From Leptodontidium sp. MPI-SDFR-AT-0119 (taxonomy: Eukaryota > Ascomycota > Leotiomycetes > Helotiales > Leptodontidiaceae), in the NCBI GenBank assembly GCA_020726505.1, contig JAHLEZ010000015.1:124001-188000 (forward strand): 64,000 nucleotides of DNA, in the 5' to 3' direction. The position numbers and the translations under genes were made by a program. Numbering within the stretch: the stretch's first letter is position 1; the number at the start of each line of letters is the position of its first letter. Below the pieces are notes generated by a model. That model was not told where the DNA came from, did not search any database, and saw only the letters and a program-made list of their open reading frames with translations. Shown piece by piece: positions 9,801 to 21,611 of the stretch.

Positions 9801-12396
9801 TCAATTGATGATATTATTTCTTATGTTGATTACACACATTGCGTCGGCAATGATGTTCGCTTCACCATGACAAGGCGTTGATGGCGTTTACAAAGCGATG
9901 ATGGCAGAGCGCCTCGCACACAACTAACGTACGTTTGTACACTTCTGGGTGTTTTTGGATGGGGGCTGAATTGTAAGGGTATACGCTGGACGTTTCCATT
10001 CTTGTCCCTACTATCTTTGAAGGCAAAACTTGATGCTGGCTGGCACAGGAATAGCCCTTGGTGTTTGCTTGCTCGCTTGCTGTGAGTGGATGATGATGGG
10101 CTTGTTTTCTTGCTTGATGATTTGACGAGTTCCCTTTTCTATTCTGATGGGTTTGATGCCGAGGATGTTACGGGTTAATGTGTAAATAACCCAAAATGTA
10201 GCTGTAGTTTAGCTTCTCAAGACTGGACACAAAATTCGAGCTTTAATTTGCTGTATGAGGCAGTCTTATCATGATACTTGAGTGATTCAATTCACAATCA
10301 CCTTTTCAAAGCTGCAGCTTTCTCTCAGCAGAGTGAGTGACAAGACCTCCTACCCTCGCTCCACAGATTCCGAAACATCCCCGGTTAGGGTTTTTGTTGA
10401 ATCATATTTTACTCAAACTTATCTTCGATGAACTAAATCATAACGTGAAATAATAAAGACCATATATAGCTTATTTACACCCCTTGGTAGTTAAGTAAAG
10501 TGCTAATGCTTAACTAAGCAAGTAACCCCGGATGGAGTAGGAGTGGGATTGATGTTGACGGCCTTTCAAAACGACTTCACATCCCGAACCACCGCGTACA
10601 GTAATATATCCTCATGACCTCGCAAAATAAAAGGGGATCAGACCAGAGTCCCAAAACCCTCTGCTTCGTGATTATAAAAGCAGCCTAGCTTGAATGTATA
10701 GTATCCGAAGAGAACACACTTCAAGAGATGTAGTGAAGTGAAATGAAGTGAAGTACTACCAGAATAGGCCAAGCTTGATCGCTAGTGTGTGAGACTAAGA
10801 CCGGAGGGGTGGGTTCTTGGCGTGGAGCTTTGTCTTGATAACGATCCTAACTAACTACCTACCAAGATAGGTAAGTCATTCAGTACTATACACTACACTA
10901 CACTACACTACATAAGTACCCCAACCTATCCCATCAGGTCCCATCGTGAATTATTCCCTCTTGAGATTTGGTTTTACTGGGATTCTTGCCATCTCCTCCC
11001 TAGGCAAAATGCTCGAGATACTCTGATTAGAAACGACGGAGTGAGACCTGGAAAGAGCAACCAACACTAGTCGGGTTTTCTTCATCCGGGGGACTGCACA
11101 TAACCCACTCGGCAGAAATATGCGAAAGCTTAAACGACAGACTTCGGGTAGAGATCTAAGTCCTAGCTAACAAAATGATGATCTTGAGCTTCTAAAACCT
11201 TGCTATCAAGAAACCAGAAGGTGCCTGGAAACGGTACAGTACAAGACTACCAACACCGTCTGTCTTGAATGTGTGGGCGAGGAAACTTGACCTGGGAGCG
11301 TATTACAGAAACGGTTGGTACATCAGTGTGTGTGTTCAATCTGGCGAGTGTAAGGTTCTTGGATGGGACGGAGATTTTTTTTTTTTTGGACATGATGCTG
11401 TTGGAGCTTGGTGCGCTTTTGAGTTAGTGGGTCTGTTGATGAGAGGAGGGGGAGGGGAGGGGAGGAAGGGGGATGCGAGTAGTAATGGTTGAGCTTAAGG
11501 TAGGAAGTCCCTGATCTTAGAGTAATTGGCTGTATTCTTTTACTTATTTGCTTTTGTTCCTGCGTTGCTCTGTCTGCAAATGCTCAGGCTGAGGCCTAGG
11601 TCTGTTTTCGTGGTTTGTTTACTTTCTTTCGGCTGTCAGAGCTGCGTTGTTATGTCAGTGGCCCTCCTGGACCTTTCTAATCTCAGAAGCTTGTATGGAA
11701 GCTGAGCTAGCCCCCTCCACGTCAGCTGTGTTTTTGCCAACACAAAGGCTTTATATTCTGTGTTTTCTCTATCTTTTTTCTGCTCCACCATCTCGCCACT
11801 TCCCTTGCTTGTTTGTAGAACAAGGCCAAGATTCTAGAAATTCTAAACGGTTCAGTGAGGCCAAGTTTCAGCCAGGACTTCAAGTCAGTTGCATTTCAAG
11901 AGCAAAGCAGCTTTTGCAGTCTTTGCTTGACCTTCCCCTCCGGGCGTTCATGCTACTCCAGCGCACTTAATTGCATATCTGCAGACGACTGGGTACAACA
12001 GAGGACTTCACTCGCGTGAAGTTCCAAGGACTCGTCTTTGAAGGTGAATTCGAGAAGGTGAATGCGGGTGTTGTTGCCACTAAGCGAGGATATTCTGGTT
12101 TCCCTCGCTATAAAGTCTCCTCGAGTGAACTCCTCCCCTTTCTTCCACCTTCACAACAAACTCCCTTTTAACACCACGACGCCTCAATACTGCGACAACT
12201 ACCACCTAGACTCTTCCACTACGTGGAAAGAAATCACTTGTGTCTACAAATTCTCACGGCCGTTACTCATCCAACCCTCGAACTAAGGTCACTCAACTCA
12301 GCCTTGCCAACGAATTCGAGCTTCTTTCAATTTCGAAGTTCTCACAATTTCTTCCTCAAAATTCGAGATCGTTGTTGTCTCACCCCCACCATCAAT
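9801..12396. other. Long intergenic region, no supported gene
   Basis: 2.6 kb without a convincing coding region. It includes the 3' UTR of the upstream gene, a (CACTA)4 tract at 10891-10910, GAAGTGAAATGAAGTGAAGT-type repeats near 10735, a T-run near 11375 and a purine-rich patch at 11440-11480. The last 250 bases (from about 12130) are C/T-rich leader sequence of the gene at 12397. Confidence 0.4.
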
Positions 12397-14796
12397 ATGG
12401 ACTCTGCCAATGGCCGCAAGAAACGCACGTCCTATCCTTCACGCTTGGTGGATTCCAATGTTGGTCCCAATCTCCTCAACGCACCACCTCAAATCTCCCC
12501 AGAGGCCCCAGATGCAGTTGCAGACTTTCTGGCCGATCCACAAAAGAGAGACGCAGAGTCCCTGGGCAGTCCCGGTACCAGTCCTGTAGAGCAAAAGAGG
12601 CAGCGCACTCAAACCAGCGATGAACTGCGAGAGGATGCTCAGCGGAGATTGATGGACGCAATCAACATCGAAGCACAAAAGATACATGGTGAGAACGCGA
12701 ATGTTTTCCCAGATCATGTTCTACCCTTGAGTTCTGGATCTGCCAACAGTGCTCCTACTCCTACTCCTCAACGTCGCGGTCGAGGTCGTCCTCGAAAGGT
12801 TCAGCCAGCTGCTGGTCCACCTGTTCCCCCACTCCTCGCCATTCCTCAACTTCCCCTGTCTGGTATCGCAAGCTTGACACCTGGTGGAGACCAACATCAA
12901 CAGAAGCCACCAGCAATTGCTGACTCTCTATCTCACGAAAGCGTTCCTCATCCACCTGAGCAACACCCTGGCCCTCCGATCCCTACCCTTGGCGGAGTTC
13001 CTCAGTACCCTCTACCTGGTTTTGCCCCCTCGAGCTTTAGCGGATATAAACAACAACAATACCTCCCAGCTACTTCTGCCTCTGGTACTGATCGACTTCC
13101 GTTTCCACAGGCCCAGATATACAAAGGTCTTCCAGCAACTGTCAGTAGTGGAGTTCCTCAACCGCAACCTCATTTTGCTATCTCTGTTTCGCAATTACAG
13201 GCTCAGGCAGTTATTGCTACTAAAGCACTGCGTGGAGTCTCCCAGGGACAATCTCAAGTAAACGATGGTGTTCCTGCATCAGTTGGTGGAATCATTCCGT
13301 ACCCTCATCAGGGCTTCGCTCCTGCGGCTCATCAATCTCATCCACAACAAGCTCCGTCTGCCATTGCTGCCCCAGTTCCTAGCAGCGGCCACAATAGACG
13401 TCAAGCTACTCGGCCTGATATCGGAACTCCTGCAGCTGCCTCGCGTCGCGCCCCTCGAAAAGCAAATTCATCAGTCAACGGCGGCGCATCACCTTCGCGT
13501 AACGCTGGTGTCAACACACAACAACCAGCTCGGCCAACCCCTGACCCACGCACTTCAACTGCATCACTACCTCCAGTTCAACAAGTGGCCCAACCAGTCT
13601 TTGGTGCAGAGATCGGAAGAATTGGAAGAGTCCAGCCACCTCAGGCTCCGTACTTCGCGCAAGACTGGACGTAAGTTGACATTTATTCCCCTTTCTCAAC
13701 ATCGCCAGTCCAAATACTCACTCTTACTGACCTTTCATAGTAACAACCCAAATGATCTCGCAAACACGCCTCAACCAAATACAAATTCTTCGAGCGGTAC
13801 TGCGAATCCGGTCATCGTCGATCCAATGGAATTCCTAGCTATCACCGACGGCGCCAATAAAGCCTGGGCTGCTCACGGAATTGCTGTCCCGTCGCTCTCG
13901 CAAAGTCCCTTCCCACCTCCAAAGGACAGCGAAGACATCCGACATGCTGGTGGTAGAAAATTCCACTCCTGGGTCCCAGGCAAGGTCGTTTACCTCTCAG
14001 CTGCTTTCAACGAAGGAGCTGACCCAGCTATCGGCACGATGATCCACTTCCCTATTGACTGGGACCTTGCCTTCTATCACTCTCGTCGTCTTGCTTGGTT
14101 CTATAGCGAAAACACCGGAAATAGTCCCACGGCTGTCTTCCCTATCAAGATCGCCTTCGCTACAACCGGTCACGTTCTCATGAACGCAAGTACCCCCCCT
14201 TCTCCTTACTCATCCTCACCAATACACCTAGAAGATTTGTGTTGAGATGTGAAATCCGGCGAGCATGTGAAAGTTGAGCAATGCTAACCTCCTCACAGTG
14301 GATGTTCAAGCAAACAATCTACCCCCTCCCCCTCTTCGGCCAAACCCCCCTCTTCCCAGACCAACCCATCCCCGACGACCAAACCCTCCTAGTCGACCTC
14401 TGGATCTGCGCCTCCGACCTGCAAATCCCCAAACTCCAAAACCTCGCCCTCAACGAGCTCGACCGCATCCGCAACGAGACCGGCCATATGAATATCCAAG
14501 CCTTGATCCACGTCTACGCACACACAGAGGTCGGCTCCCTGCTCCGCCAGTACATGGTTTGGCAGTATGCGAATCGTCTGAGCGAGTTTGCTATCCCGCA
14601 GGCGCTGGATTATTATCCGAAGGCGTTTATGATGGATTGGATTATCATGCTTACGCAGATGTGTAAGAGTAAAACGGGGATGAACGATTTCCCTGTTAAT
14701 TTGGTGGTGGGTGATTTCATGGTTAGGGAGATGAGGGTTGAGTGGCCGTTTGGGGAGGTGGAGATGGAGATGGGAAGTGAGCAGATTCTGAGATAA
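12397..14796 (+). CDS. AT-hook protein with C-terminal BTB-like region, GC-AG intron
   Basis: 628 aa from three exons: 12397-13670, 13741-14185 and 14299-14796. The start follows CCATCAATATGG. Residues of about 125-135 are an AT-hook (RRGRGRPRKV), so DNA binding in the nucleus is likely. Residues of about 135-420 are Pro/Gln-rich low complexity. The last third resembles the second half of the local BTB proteins: LVDLWICASDLQIPKLQN, HTEVGSLLRQYMVWQYANR and YYPKAFMMDWI. Intron 1 is GTAAGT-TAG. Intron 2 must start with GC (AAC|GCAAGT) to keep phase 0 into WMFKQTIYPLPLFG; using the nearby GT breaks the frame. The third exon switches from C-rich to G-rich coding sequence near 14530. The AT-hook and frame are clear; the BTB assignment is moderate. 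Confidence 0.75.
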
Positions 14797-14957
14797 GATG
14801 AGACTGGCTTTTGCTAGAGAGCCTCGGACATGGGATTTAGATTTGAGATGGCGTGGACGTTGATTTGTGATTATAGGAATGGTCTCTGGGGTTTCTTGAA
14901 GGCGAGATGAGCAAAACCGGTGCAGACGATGGAGAGATGCGTGGATGTGTATGATAG

Positions 14958-15029
14958 TCTTTTCTCCTCTTTTTCTTTTCTCCTCTTTTTCTTTTCTCCT
15001 CTTTTTCTTTTCTCCTCTTTTTCTTTTCT
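14958..15029. repeat. 16-bp pyrimidine minisatellite, about 4.5 copies
   Basis: The unit TCTTTTCTCCTCTTTT repeats in near-perfect register about four and a half times. It is a homopurine/homopyrimidine mirror-like tract able to form triplex structures. Confidence 0.9.
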
Positions 15030-15140
15030 ATTTTCTTCTTCCTTTTCGTCCTGGCATGGACGTGGATCATGGAAGAAGCAAAGAAGCGGCTAGATAGGCC
15101 AGGGACCTGGATATGCAGGTGTGTATGATAGTTTTCTTCT

Positions 15141-15141
<1 letters not shown>

Positions 15142-15178
<37 letters not shown>
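15142..15178. repeat. Poly-C tract of 37 bases
   Basis: An uninterrupted run of 37 C, followed by TCCCCCCCTCTCTCT. The two flanks share similar text (GTGTATGATAG and CTTTTC/CTTCTTCC appear near both this tract and the 14958 minisatellite), so the two tracts may derive from one duplicated segment. Its length may be unreliable in the assembly. Confidence 0.9.
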
Positions 15179-15181
<3 letters not shown>

Positions 15182-16095
15182 CCCCTCTCTCTACTCTCTT
15201 CTCCTTCCTTCCGTCCCGCTATGGGCGTCGATCATGAGAAAAGCAGAGTTGCGGCAGCGAGAGAGCTGGCATATGTATAATAGATCGACAAAGGCACAGA
15301 GGGACGAGAAAACATGGGATGTGTAGGACAAATGAATTTCTTCTTGCAAGTCTTGCCATCTTAAGAGTATTTTTACAGTAAGATCCTCCCAATAGTGTTT
15401 TTTCGTTTGATTGATAGGACTGGAGGTGGATTGGATTAAACTGGATTCCGTTATGTTGGTGCAGGTTGGAGCCTTGTAGGTTGGAGGATGAGAGTGGTAT
15501 TACGTGGATTTTTAGTATCAGGTGGATGTTGATTCCCTTGCCGTTGGTGGAGATGCGGTTTTTGAAGACGGTCATGGTTAGATGTTTTGTGGTGCCGGTT
15601 TTTCGAGTCCGGAAGACCATATGGGACGTTGATTGGGATGGAGGGGAGTTTGGAGGGGTGGTGGAGGGAGAGGTTTGTAGTTGCTGATTTTACCGTGGCA
15701 TGAAGATCCGCTTGTTGATCAAAACAGAGGAGGGGCGATAATACGAGAGAATATTGAAGGAGCTTAATGGGGCAATTTTTCAACGTTTGGATTGGATTGA
15801 TGGATTTGCATGAACACGCTTCATAGCCCGCAGCCTTTCTTCCTCCACGACGGTTATCTCATCTGCAGACCACCGAAAGCAGGCCTGATTGTCTGCGAAC
15901 ATTTCTCGTTGACTGCAAAGCTTATCTATCGCCTTCGACTACAACCTCCCGAGACCCCAAGCCCAAAATCAGAACTCGCAGCTGGTCCCATAAGCCCATG
16001 TTCCATTTCGAAGGTACGCCTTTGATTACTTGGTCCCCTTCTCTGTCCATAGCCAAGTCGTTTTCAGACATTCGAAGTACCAATATAGTACTAAC

Positions 16096-16874
16096 TCAAG
16101 CTTCGAGATCCTCCGCGACTTTGTATTGACTTGGATCACTTTTGTGGCCTGTCTGTTTCATCAGAACTGGGTGATTCCTCGCATCGCAAGCAATAACAGC
16201 CAATTCCAGAAGCATTTCTTTGGGGTAGTATTCTGGCTTATCAGTGTAGAACTCTGCCCTCATAATACAAGCGCACCGATGAAGCATCAACTGACGAAGG
16301 GGATTTCCAACTGCGGTGTTCTCGTAAATGTACGGCAGACAGTTAACCGCAGTCTTTCCGAAAGTGTCTTGTACTTGGATGATTTTCTCAACAACAGTAT
16401 TTTGCAGACGTGGTAGAAGCAACGAGTCCGCAAGTATCCAAAGCTTGATATGTGGGCGCATTTCCTTGTTGTTCCACTTATTTTCAACCAGCGAATCCAC
16501 GATGAGCTCCTGGGTGTAGAACCAATGAACCAGAAAACTCATAGTAGCTTCGTCTGCCTCCGGAAACTTGTAGGTCTGAGATTTTCCTTCAAGAAAATCG
16601 TTGTCGAAAGTTGCTTTGAGGACTGGGGGGTAGTGGCATGCAAAGTCTTTGTGGACTCTAAACTCCTTCGGATCCTTGCCCTTGCCGGTGATCAACGCAA
16701 CGAAAGCTGTTGGATTGCTAAGATGATTAGTGAGTGTAGGTGGCTGGATCGATGAAGAATTTCTTACGAAAGTCTGGCCCTTTGCCTTGTCTTCGGTGCT
16801 GGGGATGGTCTCTTCGAGTTCGTCGCCGGAGTGGTAGCTGGAGCTGTTGCCAGAGGAGTTGCCTTGTCTGCCAT
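16096..16874 (-). CDS. BTB/POZ domain protein, short
   Basis: 242 aa. Exons on the minus strand: 16874-16768 and 16717-16096, with a 50-nt intron (GTAAGA to TTAG, phase 2). The downstream acceptor AACAG would break the frame, so the TTAG acceptor is used. Exon 1 codes a basic, Thr/Pro-rich N-terminus (MADKATPLATAPATTPAT). The BTB core runs from about residue 40: FRVHKDFACHYPPVLKATF, DFLEGKSQTYKF, FLVHWFYTQEL. The second half has the family motifs LWILADSLLLPRLQNTVV, IYENTAVGNPLRQL and EYYPKEMLLEL, ending VAEDLEA. BTB domains mediate dimerisation and, in some proteins, CUL3 binding; no partner domain is present here. It is divergent from the similar gene at 17562. Confidence 0.88.
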
Positions 16875-17561
16875 GGTTGAAAATCTGCGCTGAGCTGGTC
16901 AGCTATTCGTCTTTACCCTCAGATGTTTTGTGCAGGAATAACTTGCTCTTGATTTCCAAGCAGCGTCTCAAGATGAGCATGGAAATCGGCTCACAGCGTT
17001 ACTCAAGTTGACCACTGAAGTTGCTGTTTTGCAAAGTATTTGCACAGGCAGGTCAAGATTTCATGCGGAATAGGGCTCTGTACTCAATCTTATCGATTAG
17101 CTCAGTTTCAGTAGATTTTGAGATTGTTTGACCACATTCATTAATGGGATGCCGTCGACTTTGAAGCCGAGCTCAGACGCTGAAGTGGTGATTGTTTACC
17201 TTCTAATTCGCAATCTCACGGCTCTGCGCTGATCATACTTGGCAGATGAACTGCGGTGCTGTTGTTATTGAAATCGAAAAGGTGATAATATCTCGATATT
17301 GCAGCTGCTCGAAGTTTTAGGAGGTCGAGTTCGAGAAGGGAAGCCGCGAGGTGAATGTGAGGTCGACGTCTCGCTTAATTTAGCGTCTTTCCTTTCTTCG
17401 CGGTACAAGACCACGGTCTCGAGTTCCTGCACTCCAATCTTTCAACATCGTCGAAGATCACCAGGACAGAGGTAGAAGGTACAACGTTGGAGCATCCTCG
17501 AAAGTCTACAGCTTCCGCATTTCGAGTATCCATTAACAGTCAAACAGCGAAGCTTCGGACA
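16875..17561. promoter_or_regulatory. Divergent promoter region of two BTB genes
   Basis: 687 bp between the start codons of two head-to-head BTB genes. No ORF of note. The sequence carries several direct short motifs (GGTCGAG, TCTTTCCTTTCTTCG) and must contain both promoters, possibly shared. Confidence 0.5.
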
Positions 17562-18407
17562 ATGGCGGACTCTCAAATTCCTCCAGTGACCTCGTCACCT
17601 TCAGCATCAATCAGGACTCCCTCGACCAAGAAGGACAGAACAAAAATCCCTAGTCTCAAGTAAGGCCCATTTACTACCGTTTCAACTTGCCAGCCAGACC
17701 GCTCCTTTCAAAATTCAGACTAAACAAGCACCAAAGCCGCACCCTAACTAATGAACTACAGAAATCCCCAGGAACTCGCCACCCTCTGTGCTGGTAAAAG
17801 CGGCAACAAGTTCGTGGTCCACAAAGACTTTGCTTGCCACTATTCACCTGTCCTCGAGGCCGCTTTCAATGGAAACTTCATTGAGGGCCAGACGCAAGAG
17901 TATAAGTTCTATGACACTGGCGAAGAAGCTATCCGCCTGCTGGTTCATTGGCTTTACACTCAGAAGTTGGATACCATTGTCCTTAGTGATCCCCACAAGA
18001 AGGGATGGTCGGAACAAAGAGGCGAGGCCATGAAAACGCAAACTCAAGCCCTGATCGAACTTTGGGTGTTGTGTGAGAGACTGATCATCCCCCGGCTTCA
18101 AAACGCAATAATTCACGAGATCCAATGCGTCACGGAACATACGAACACGATACCCGTGTCGTGTTTCAAATACATCTACGAGAATACCGCCTCGAATAGC
18201 CCACTTCGTCGAATCTACGTTGACCAGTGTGTCACTCGTTTTTCTTCTGACGACACATACACCTTGAAACCCGATCGTTATCCACACGAACTGCTGCTCG
18301 ATATGGTCATAAGGTTCACAAAAATCCTCCCTGATGCGGAAAGATTCAGGATTTCACCAAGGAGGAATATGGCCTCTTATCTCGTCGCGGAAGATATAGA
18401 AACCTAA
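17562..18407 (+). CDS. BTB/POZ domain protein, short
   Basis: 247 aa from exons 17562-17659 and 17762-18407; intron of 102 nt (GTAAGG, CTAAC-like branch, TACAG; phase 2). The N-terminus (MADSQIPPVTSSPSASI) is Ser/Pro-rich and variable. The BTB core begins near residue 45: NKFVVHKDFACHYSPVLEAAF, NFIEGQTQEYKF, LLVHWLYTQKL. It continues with LIELWVLCERLIIPRLQN, YIYENTASNSPLRRIYVDQC and YPHELLLDMVIR, ending VAEDIET. Its motif order, length and intron position match the neighbour at 16096, so the pair is probably a local inverted duplication. Function beyond protein-protein interaction cannot be read from the sequence. Confidence 0.9.
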
Positions 18408-19241
18408 AAGTTAGGCAAGTATATGGTACCGCAGAAAGTGGGAACACAGACTAGCCTTTCAAGAGTATGAAGTGAATTAGTCCTACACAACGAAGGTGAA
18501 ATGCTCAATCCGTTTTCATCGATGACATGAACTTGATTTGAAGGATGCGGTCAAGATCAGGCCTATATACTCACTCACCCGTCAGATTCTTGTCCACCTT
18601 CTCGGACTCTTCCATGTTCCCTTCCCCCAGCATTGAGCGGTCATGAATGTACTTACTTGGAGTGGACGGGTGGTTTGCGTGTTTACCTTTCGGCTCAGAA
18701 GTCTCACGAGGAGAAATGAAGAAACATATACCGCCTACAGAATTGAGCAAGTGAAGTATACTTTCGATTTGCAAGTTCTCGGTGCCTCTTATTTTCACCA
18801 CTGACCCATGCCCACTTGATCCCTTCCCTAGCGAAGCATAAACAAAACACTCAAACCCCTCCCAGCCTAAACCCAACCCAGCCAATCCCATCCCAACACC
18901 AACCATCACAGCAAAACAAGGCTGAAGTGACTTCATATACCCGCCACAGAACATATTACCTCTCCATAATGCACTCATTTGTATTCTCCGATCCCTTAAA
19001 AGAGGCGGCGCCACATTGTGGGCTGGGATGTCCTCTTATTTCCCATCTTGCCTCTGAAATTTCGTCTGTGAAATATTGGAATGAGCATTGGTGACTTACA
19101 TGTCCGTTACTTGGAAGTAACTTCAGAGCGTTGAAATAAGATGTTTGCATATTCGAGGATGCGGTATTGGGTAATCGTGCTTGTGGGCTTGGTGTAAGTA
19201 AACCTGTGCTTTGCCTTGAAAGCCTCCTGATCTGATCAGGG
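18408..19241. other. Unresolved region with a candidate minus-strand membrane ORF
   Basis: On the minus strand 19014-18571 encodes a continuous 147-codon frame with a Gly-rich hydrophobic stretch (CFAVMVGVGMGLAGLGLGW) and a charged C-terminus. Several possible splice sites lie in and upstream of it (GTAAGT near 19100, GTAATA near 18960), so it may be part of a spliced small membrane protein. The plus strand also has a short open frame from ATG 18969. I cannot choose between the strands. Confidence 0.3.
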
Positions 19242-19946
19242 GTGACAACCAACAAGGACTTAGCTAATACCTCACCCAGAACACTCACACCCGCTCGCCC
19301 ACGAGCAGAAAGAACACCTTCCTCCCTCCGTTTACAACTACAAACCCAATCACAAAGTTACAGCTCACCAAATCTGCCCGCATCAAAATCACACCCACAC
19401 CCACAGCACCAGCAACAACCCCCAAACCCGCCAAAATCAACATTCAAGATCCTGCTCCGTCCCACCACCCCCTCCATCCTCACTTCCACCTCAACCTCCA
19501 GCAACCAAAACCAACGTCACCACCCCCTCCCCCTCCAACCCATCTACCTATCACCCAACGGCTCAACAACCACCTCAAAGTCCCTCGCCGCCCTCTGCCA
19601 CCTCTCCCACTCCACGCGTCTCTACTGTGGGAACTTCGTGACGCCCATCTCTGCACCTATCGGTGCGCCCGCGGCTCTATTCTCTAGTGTGAGGGGTGCG
19701 AATGGGGAGGGACTAGAGAGGGGGGTTGAGAGTTTGGGGTTTGAGGTTGTGGAGGGGAGGGTGCGTTGGAGGGGGAGGATGAATGGGCTGGAGGGAGAGA
19801 GAGAGAAGGAGGCGAGGTGGGTTGTTAAGGTGGATGGGAGGGGGAGTGAAAGTGTTTGGGCTGTTTTTGGGGAGGGTGTTGGTATTGGGGGTGGGAGTGG
19901 GAGGGAGAGTGTGAGGGTTGAGTTGAGGGTTGATTATGAGGTGTGA
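19242..19946 (+). CDS. Hypothetical protein, start exon unknown
   Basis: An open frame of about 234 codons whose first half is Pro/Ser/Thr/Gln-rich (SQSYSSPNLPASKS, HPHPQHQQQPPNPPK) and whose second half is Gly/Glu/Val/Arg-rich (SLGFEVVEGRVRWRGR, VWAVFGEGVGIGGG). It lacks an ATG before the late MNGLEGE, so a start exon upstream is needed, or the frame is not coding. The coding strand flips from very C-rich to very G-rich near 19680, a pattern also seen in other genes of this window. No family is recognised. Confidence 0.4.
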   Translation: MTTNKDLANTSPRTLTPARPRAERTPSSLRLQLQTQSQSYSSPNLPASKSHPHPQHQQQPPNPPKSTFKILLRPTTPSILTSTSTSSNQNQRHHPLPLQPIYLSPNGSTTTSKSLAALCHLSHSTRLYCGNFVTPISAPIGAPAALFSSVRGANGEGLERGVESLGFEVVEGRVRWRGRMNGLEGEREKEARWVVKVDGRGSESVWAVFGEGVGIGGGSGRESVRVELRVDYEV

Positions 19947-20061
19947 GATAAGGACGGTCTATGACAGATGTCTTTGAGCTTTGGGGTTGAATAAGGGAGA
20001 AAAATAACGAGATGGGGGTTGGTGGGGTTGGAAGTCTTTGTATTCGTTCTATCTATAGAAT

Positions 20062-21306
20062 CTATTGCGACTTGATCATGAAAATCTGTGGGATGTTAGA
20101 TAGGGACTCCGAAATTGGAATCGACGGATGTTGACTGGGAAAGAGTAAGACAAACCTGGTTTAACGACGCTGTATCCATACTCGCTAGTCTCTTCTGTGC
20201 GATATACCGTGATCGTACAGCATGCCTTCCTTGCATCATCGGTGTTGAACGGCCGCTCGATGGAGTTGCAAGTGGTGTACTTTCTTTCGTTGTTGGTAAG
20301 GAGGACTCAGACACTTCTGGCGTGTCTTCCTCTGCAGCTTTCTTCTTCTCACGCTTCGCCTTCTTTTCTCTCTTCCTCTTCTCCTTCTCAGTCTCCTCTA
20401 CATCAGACGGTGTTTTCTCTTTCCGCTTCTTCTCCTTCTTGTCTTTCTTTTCCTTTTTGCGTTTCTTGACCTCTGACTCCTCTTCTGTATCCTCGACCTC
20501 AGCCTTCGATTTGCGCTCTTTCTTCGACTTCTTCGATTTCCTCGCCGCTTTCTCTTCTTCAGATGGCGTGCTCTCCTCCTCGGCATGGTCCTGGTTCTTT
20601 CGCTCCTTGGATTTCTTGGACTTTTTGACCTTGAACGCGACAACTTCAGGTTCTGCCTCCTCTAAAACTTCCAACTTCCTCTTCTTCGACTTCTTGGTTT
20701 TCTCTACAGGCGCAGCTTCCTCTTCCGAGTCCGAGGAAGAACTCGAATCGCTCGAAGAGCTCCCGGTATCACCCAAAGCAAGCTTCCGTATCCGTTCCGC
20801 CTCCGCATCAATCAAGATCTGGATCTTGTCTCCAATCAAAAAGCCTCCCGACACAAAACGCTGCGTACCCCACTTCCTCTCCGAGTATATCGCTCTGCGC
20901 AGATCATCTCTCGATTGCTGCTCCTTAACAATCTCTTCCTCATCTTTCCCATTCAGTCTCCCCAGCAAATTCTTGAACGCATCCAAGCCAGTACACTCTC
21001 CATGGCCAACACCTGTGCCAATCTTCGCCCCGAGACCGAGATTGTCGTCCTTGATCGAAACGCGGATATGCGACGCATTGGCTGCGGTGTGGAATTCAGC
21101 ATGAGCAGCGTCTTTGGCACCGAGGTATTGTCCTGGTTGCCATCCCTGGGAAGTCATGATCTTCAAACCAAAACTGGCGCTGTCGTTCGTCCATTTCGTG
21201 TTATTGGGATCGTGAGACAGCTTCATGCGCCTGCAAATATTATGTCAGCCGTGCATTGGATGAGAGAGGGTTTGAAGATATACTTTTTCTCTCCTGCGAG
21301 TCCCAT
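20062..21306 (-). CDS. PXR1: PinX1-related protein Pxr1 (G-patch, rRNA processing)
   Basis: 373 aa in three exons: 21306-21284, 21230-20156 and 20085-20062 on the minus strand. The start MGLAGEKKRMKLSHDPNN and the G-patch (FGLKIMTSQGWQPGQYLGA, residues of about 28-48) are diagnostic of the PinX1/Pxr1 family, which acts in nucleolar pre-rRNA and snoRNA 3' processing and can inhibit telomerase. After LIGDKIQILIDAEAERIRKL comes a Ser/Asp/Glu patch and a long KKSKK/KKEK/KRK-rich tail typical of the family. The C-terminus GRHAVRSRYIAQKRLASMD is joined by a 70-nt intron to the last exon IFMIKSQ; the unspliced reading would end in unrelated sequence. Intron 1 is 53 nt (GTATAT to GCAG). It is divergent from the gene at 21612. 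Confidence 0.93.
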
Positions 21307-21611
21307 CTTGGCGGTGGGTTGTGGTGGAAGAGGCGGAAAGAGCGAGTATCTTTCGTTATCGTGAAAATGTGAGAGTGGATGGATGGATTTTAGAAATTTT
21401 GGTGGACCAGGATTGCGGCGTTGCGCTAGCGTCTGATTGGTCAGGCAGGCAACCTCTTTGGGGAAGGCACTGACTTGACTTGACTTCTCTTCTCTTCTGG
21501 GACAACTTCTCTTCACTACTGCGCGACATTGTGGAATTTGTAAATTTTACTCTACAAATACACAACCGACCGTCAATCCGTTCAAGGAGAATCTCCCCCA
21601 ATTTCATCATC

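Larger units (their letters stand above)
14797..16095. other. Intergenic with simple repeats between convergent genes
   Basis: 1.3 kb between the 3' ends of two genes. It holds the pyrimidine minisatellite and poly-C tract listed separately. ORFs on either strand after 15200 show no motif and overlap one another, so none is called. Confidence 0.4.

Noticed and set aside
13265..13690. Plus-strand frame preceding exon 2 of the AT-hook gene
   Set aside because: It is a shadow of exon 1; the frame is real only from the acceptor at 13741.
14274..14666. Pro/Arg-rich frame over exon 3 of the AT-hook/BTB-like gene
   Set aside because: It arises from C-rich codons read out of phase; the other frame carries the BTB-like motifs.
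20115..21104. Long 329-codon plus-strand frame opposite PXR1
   Set aside because: It is the antisense shadow of the Lys/Glu-rich PXR1 tail, giving runs of Ser/Phe. PXR1 has clear family motifs on the minus strand.
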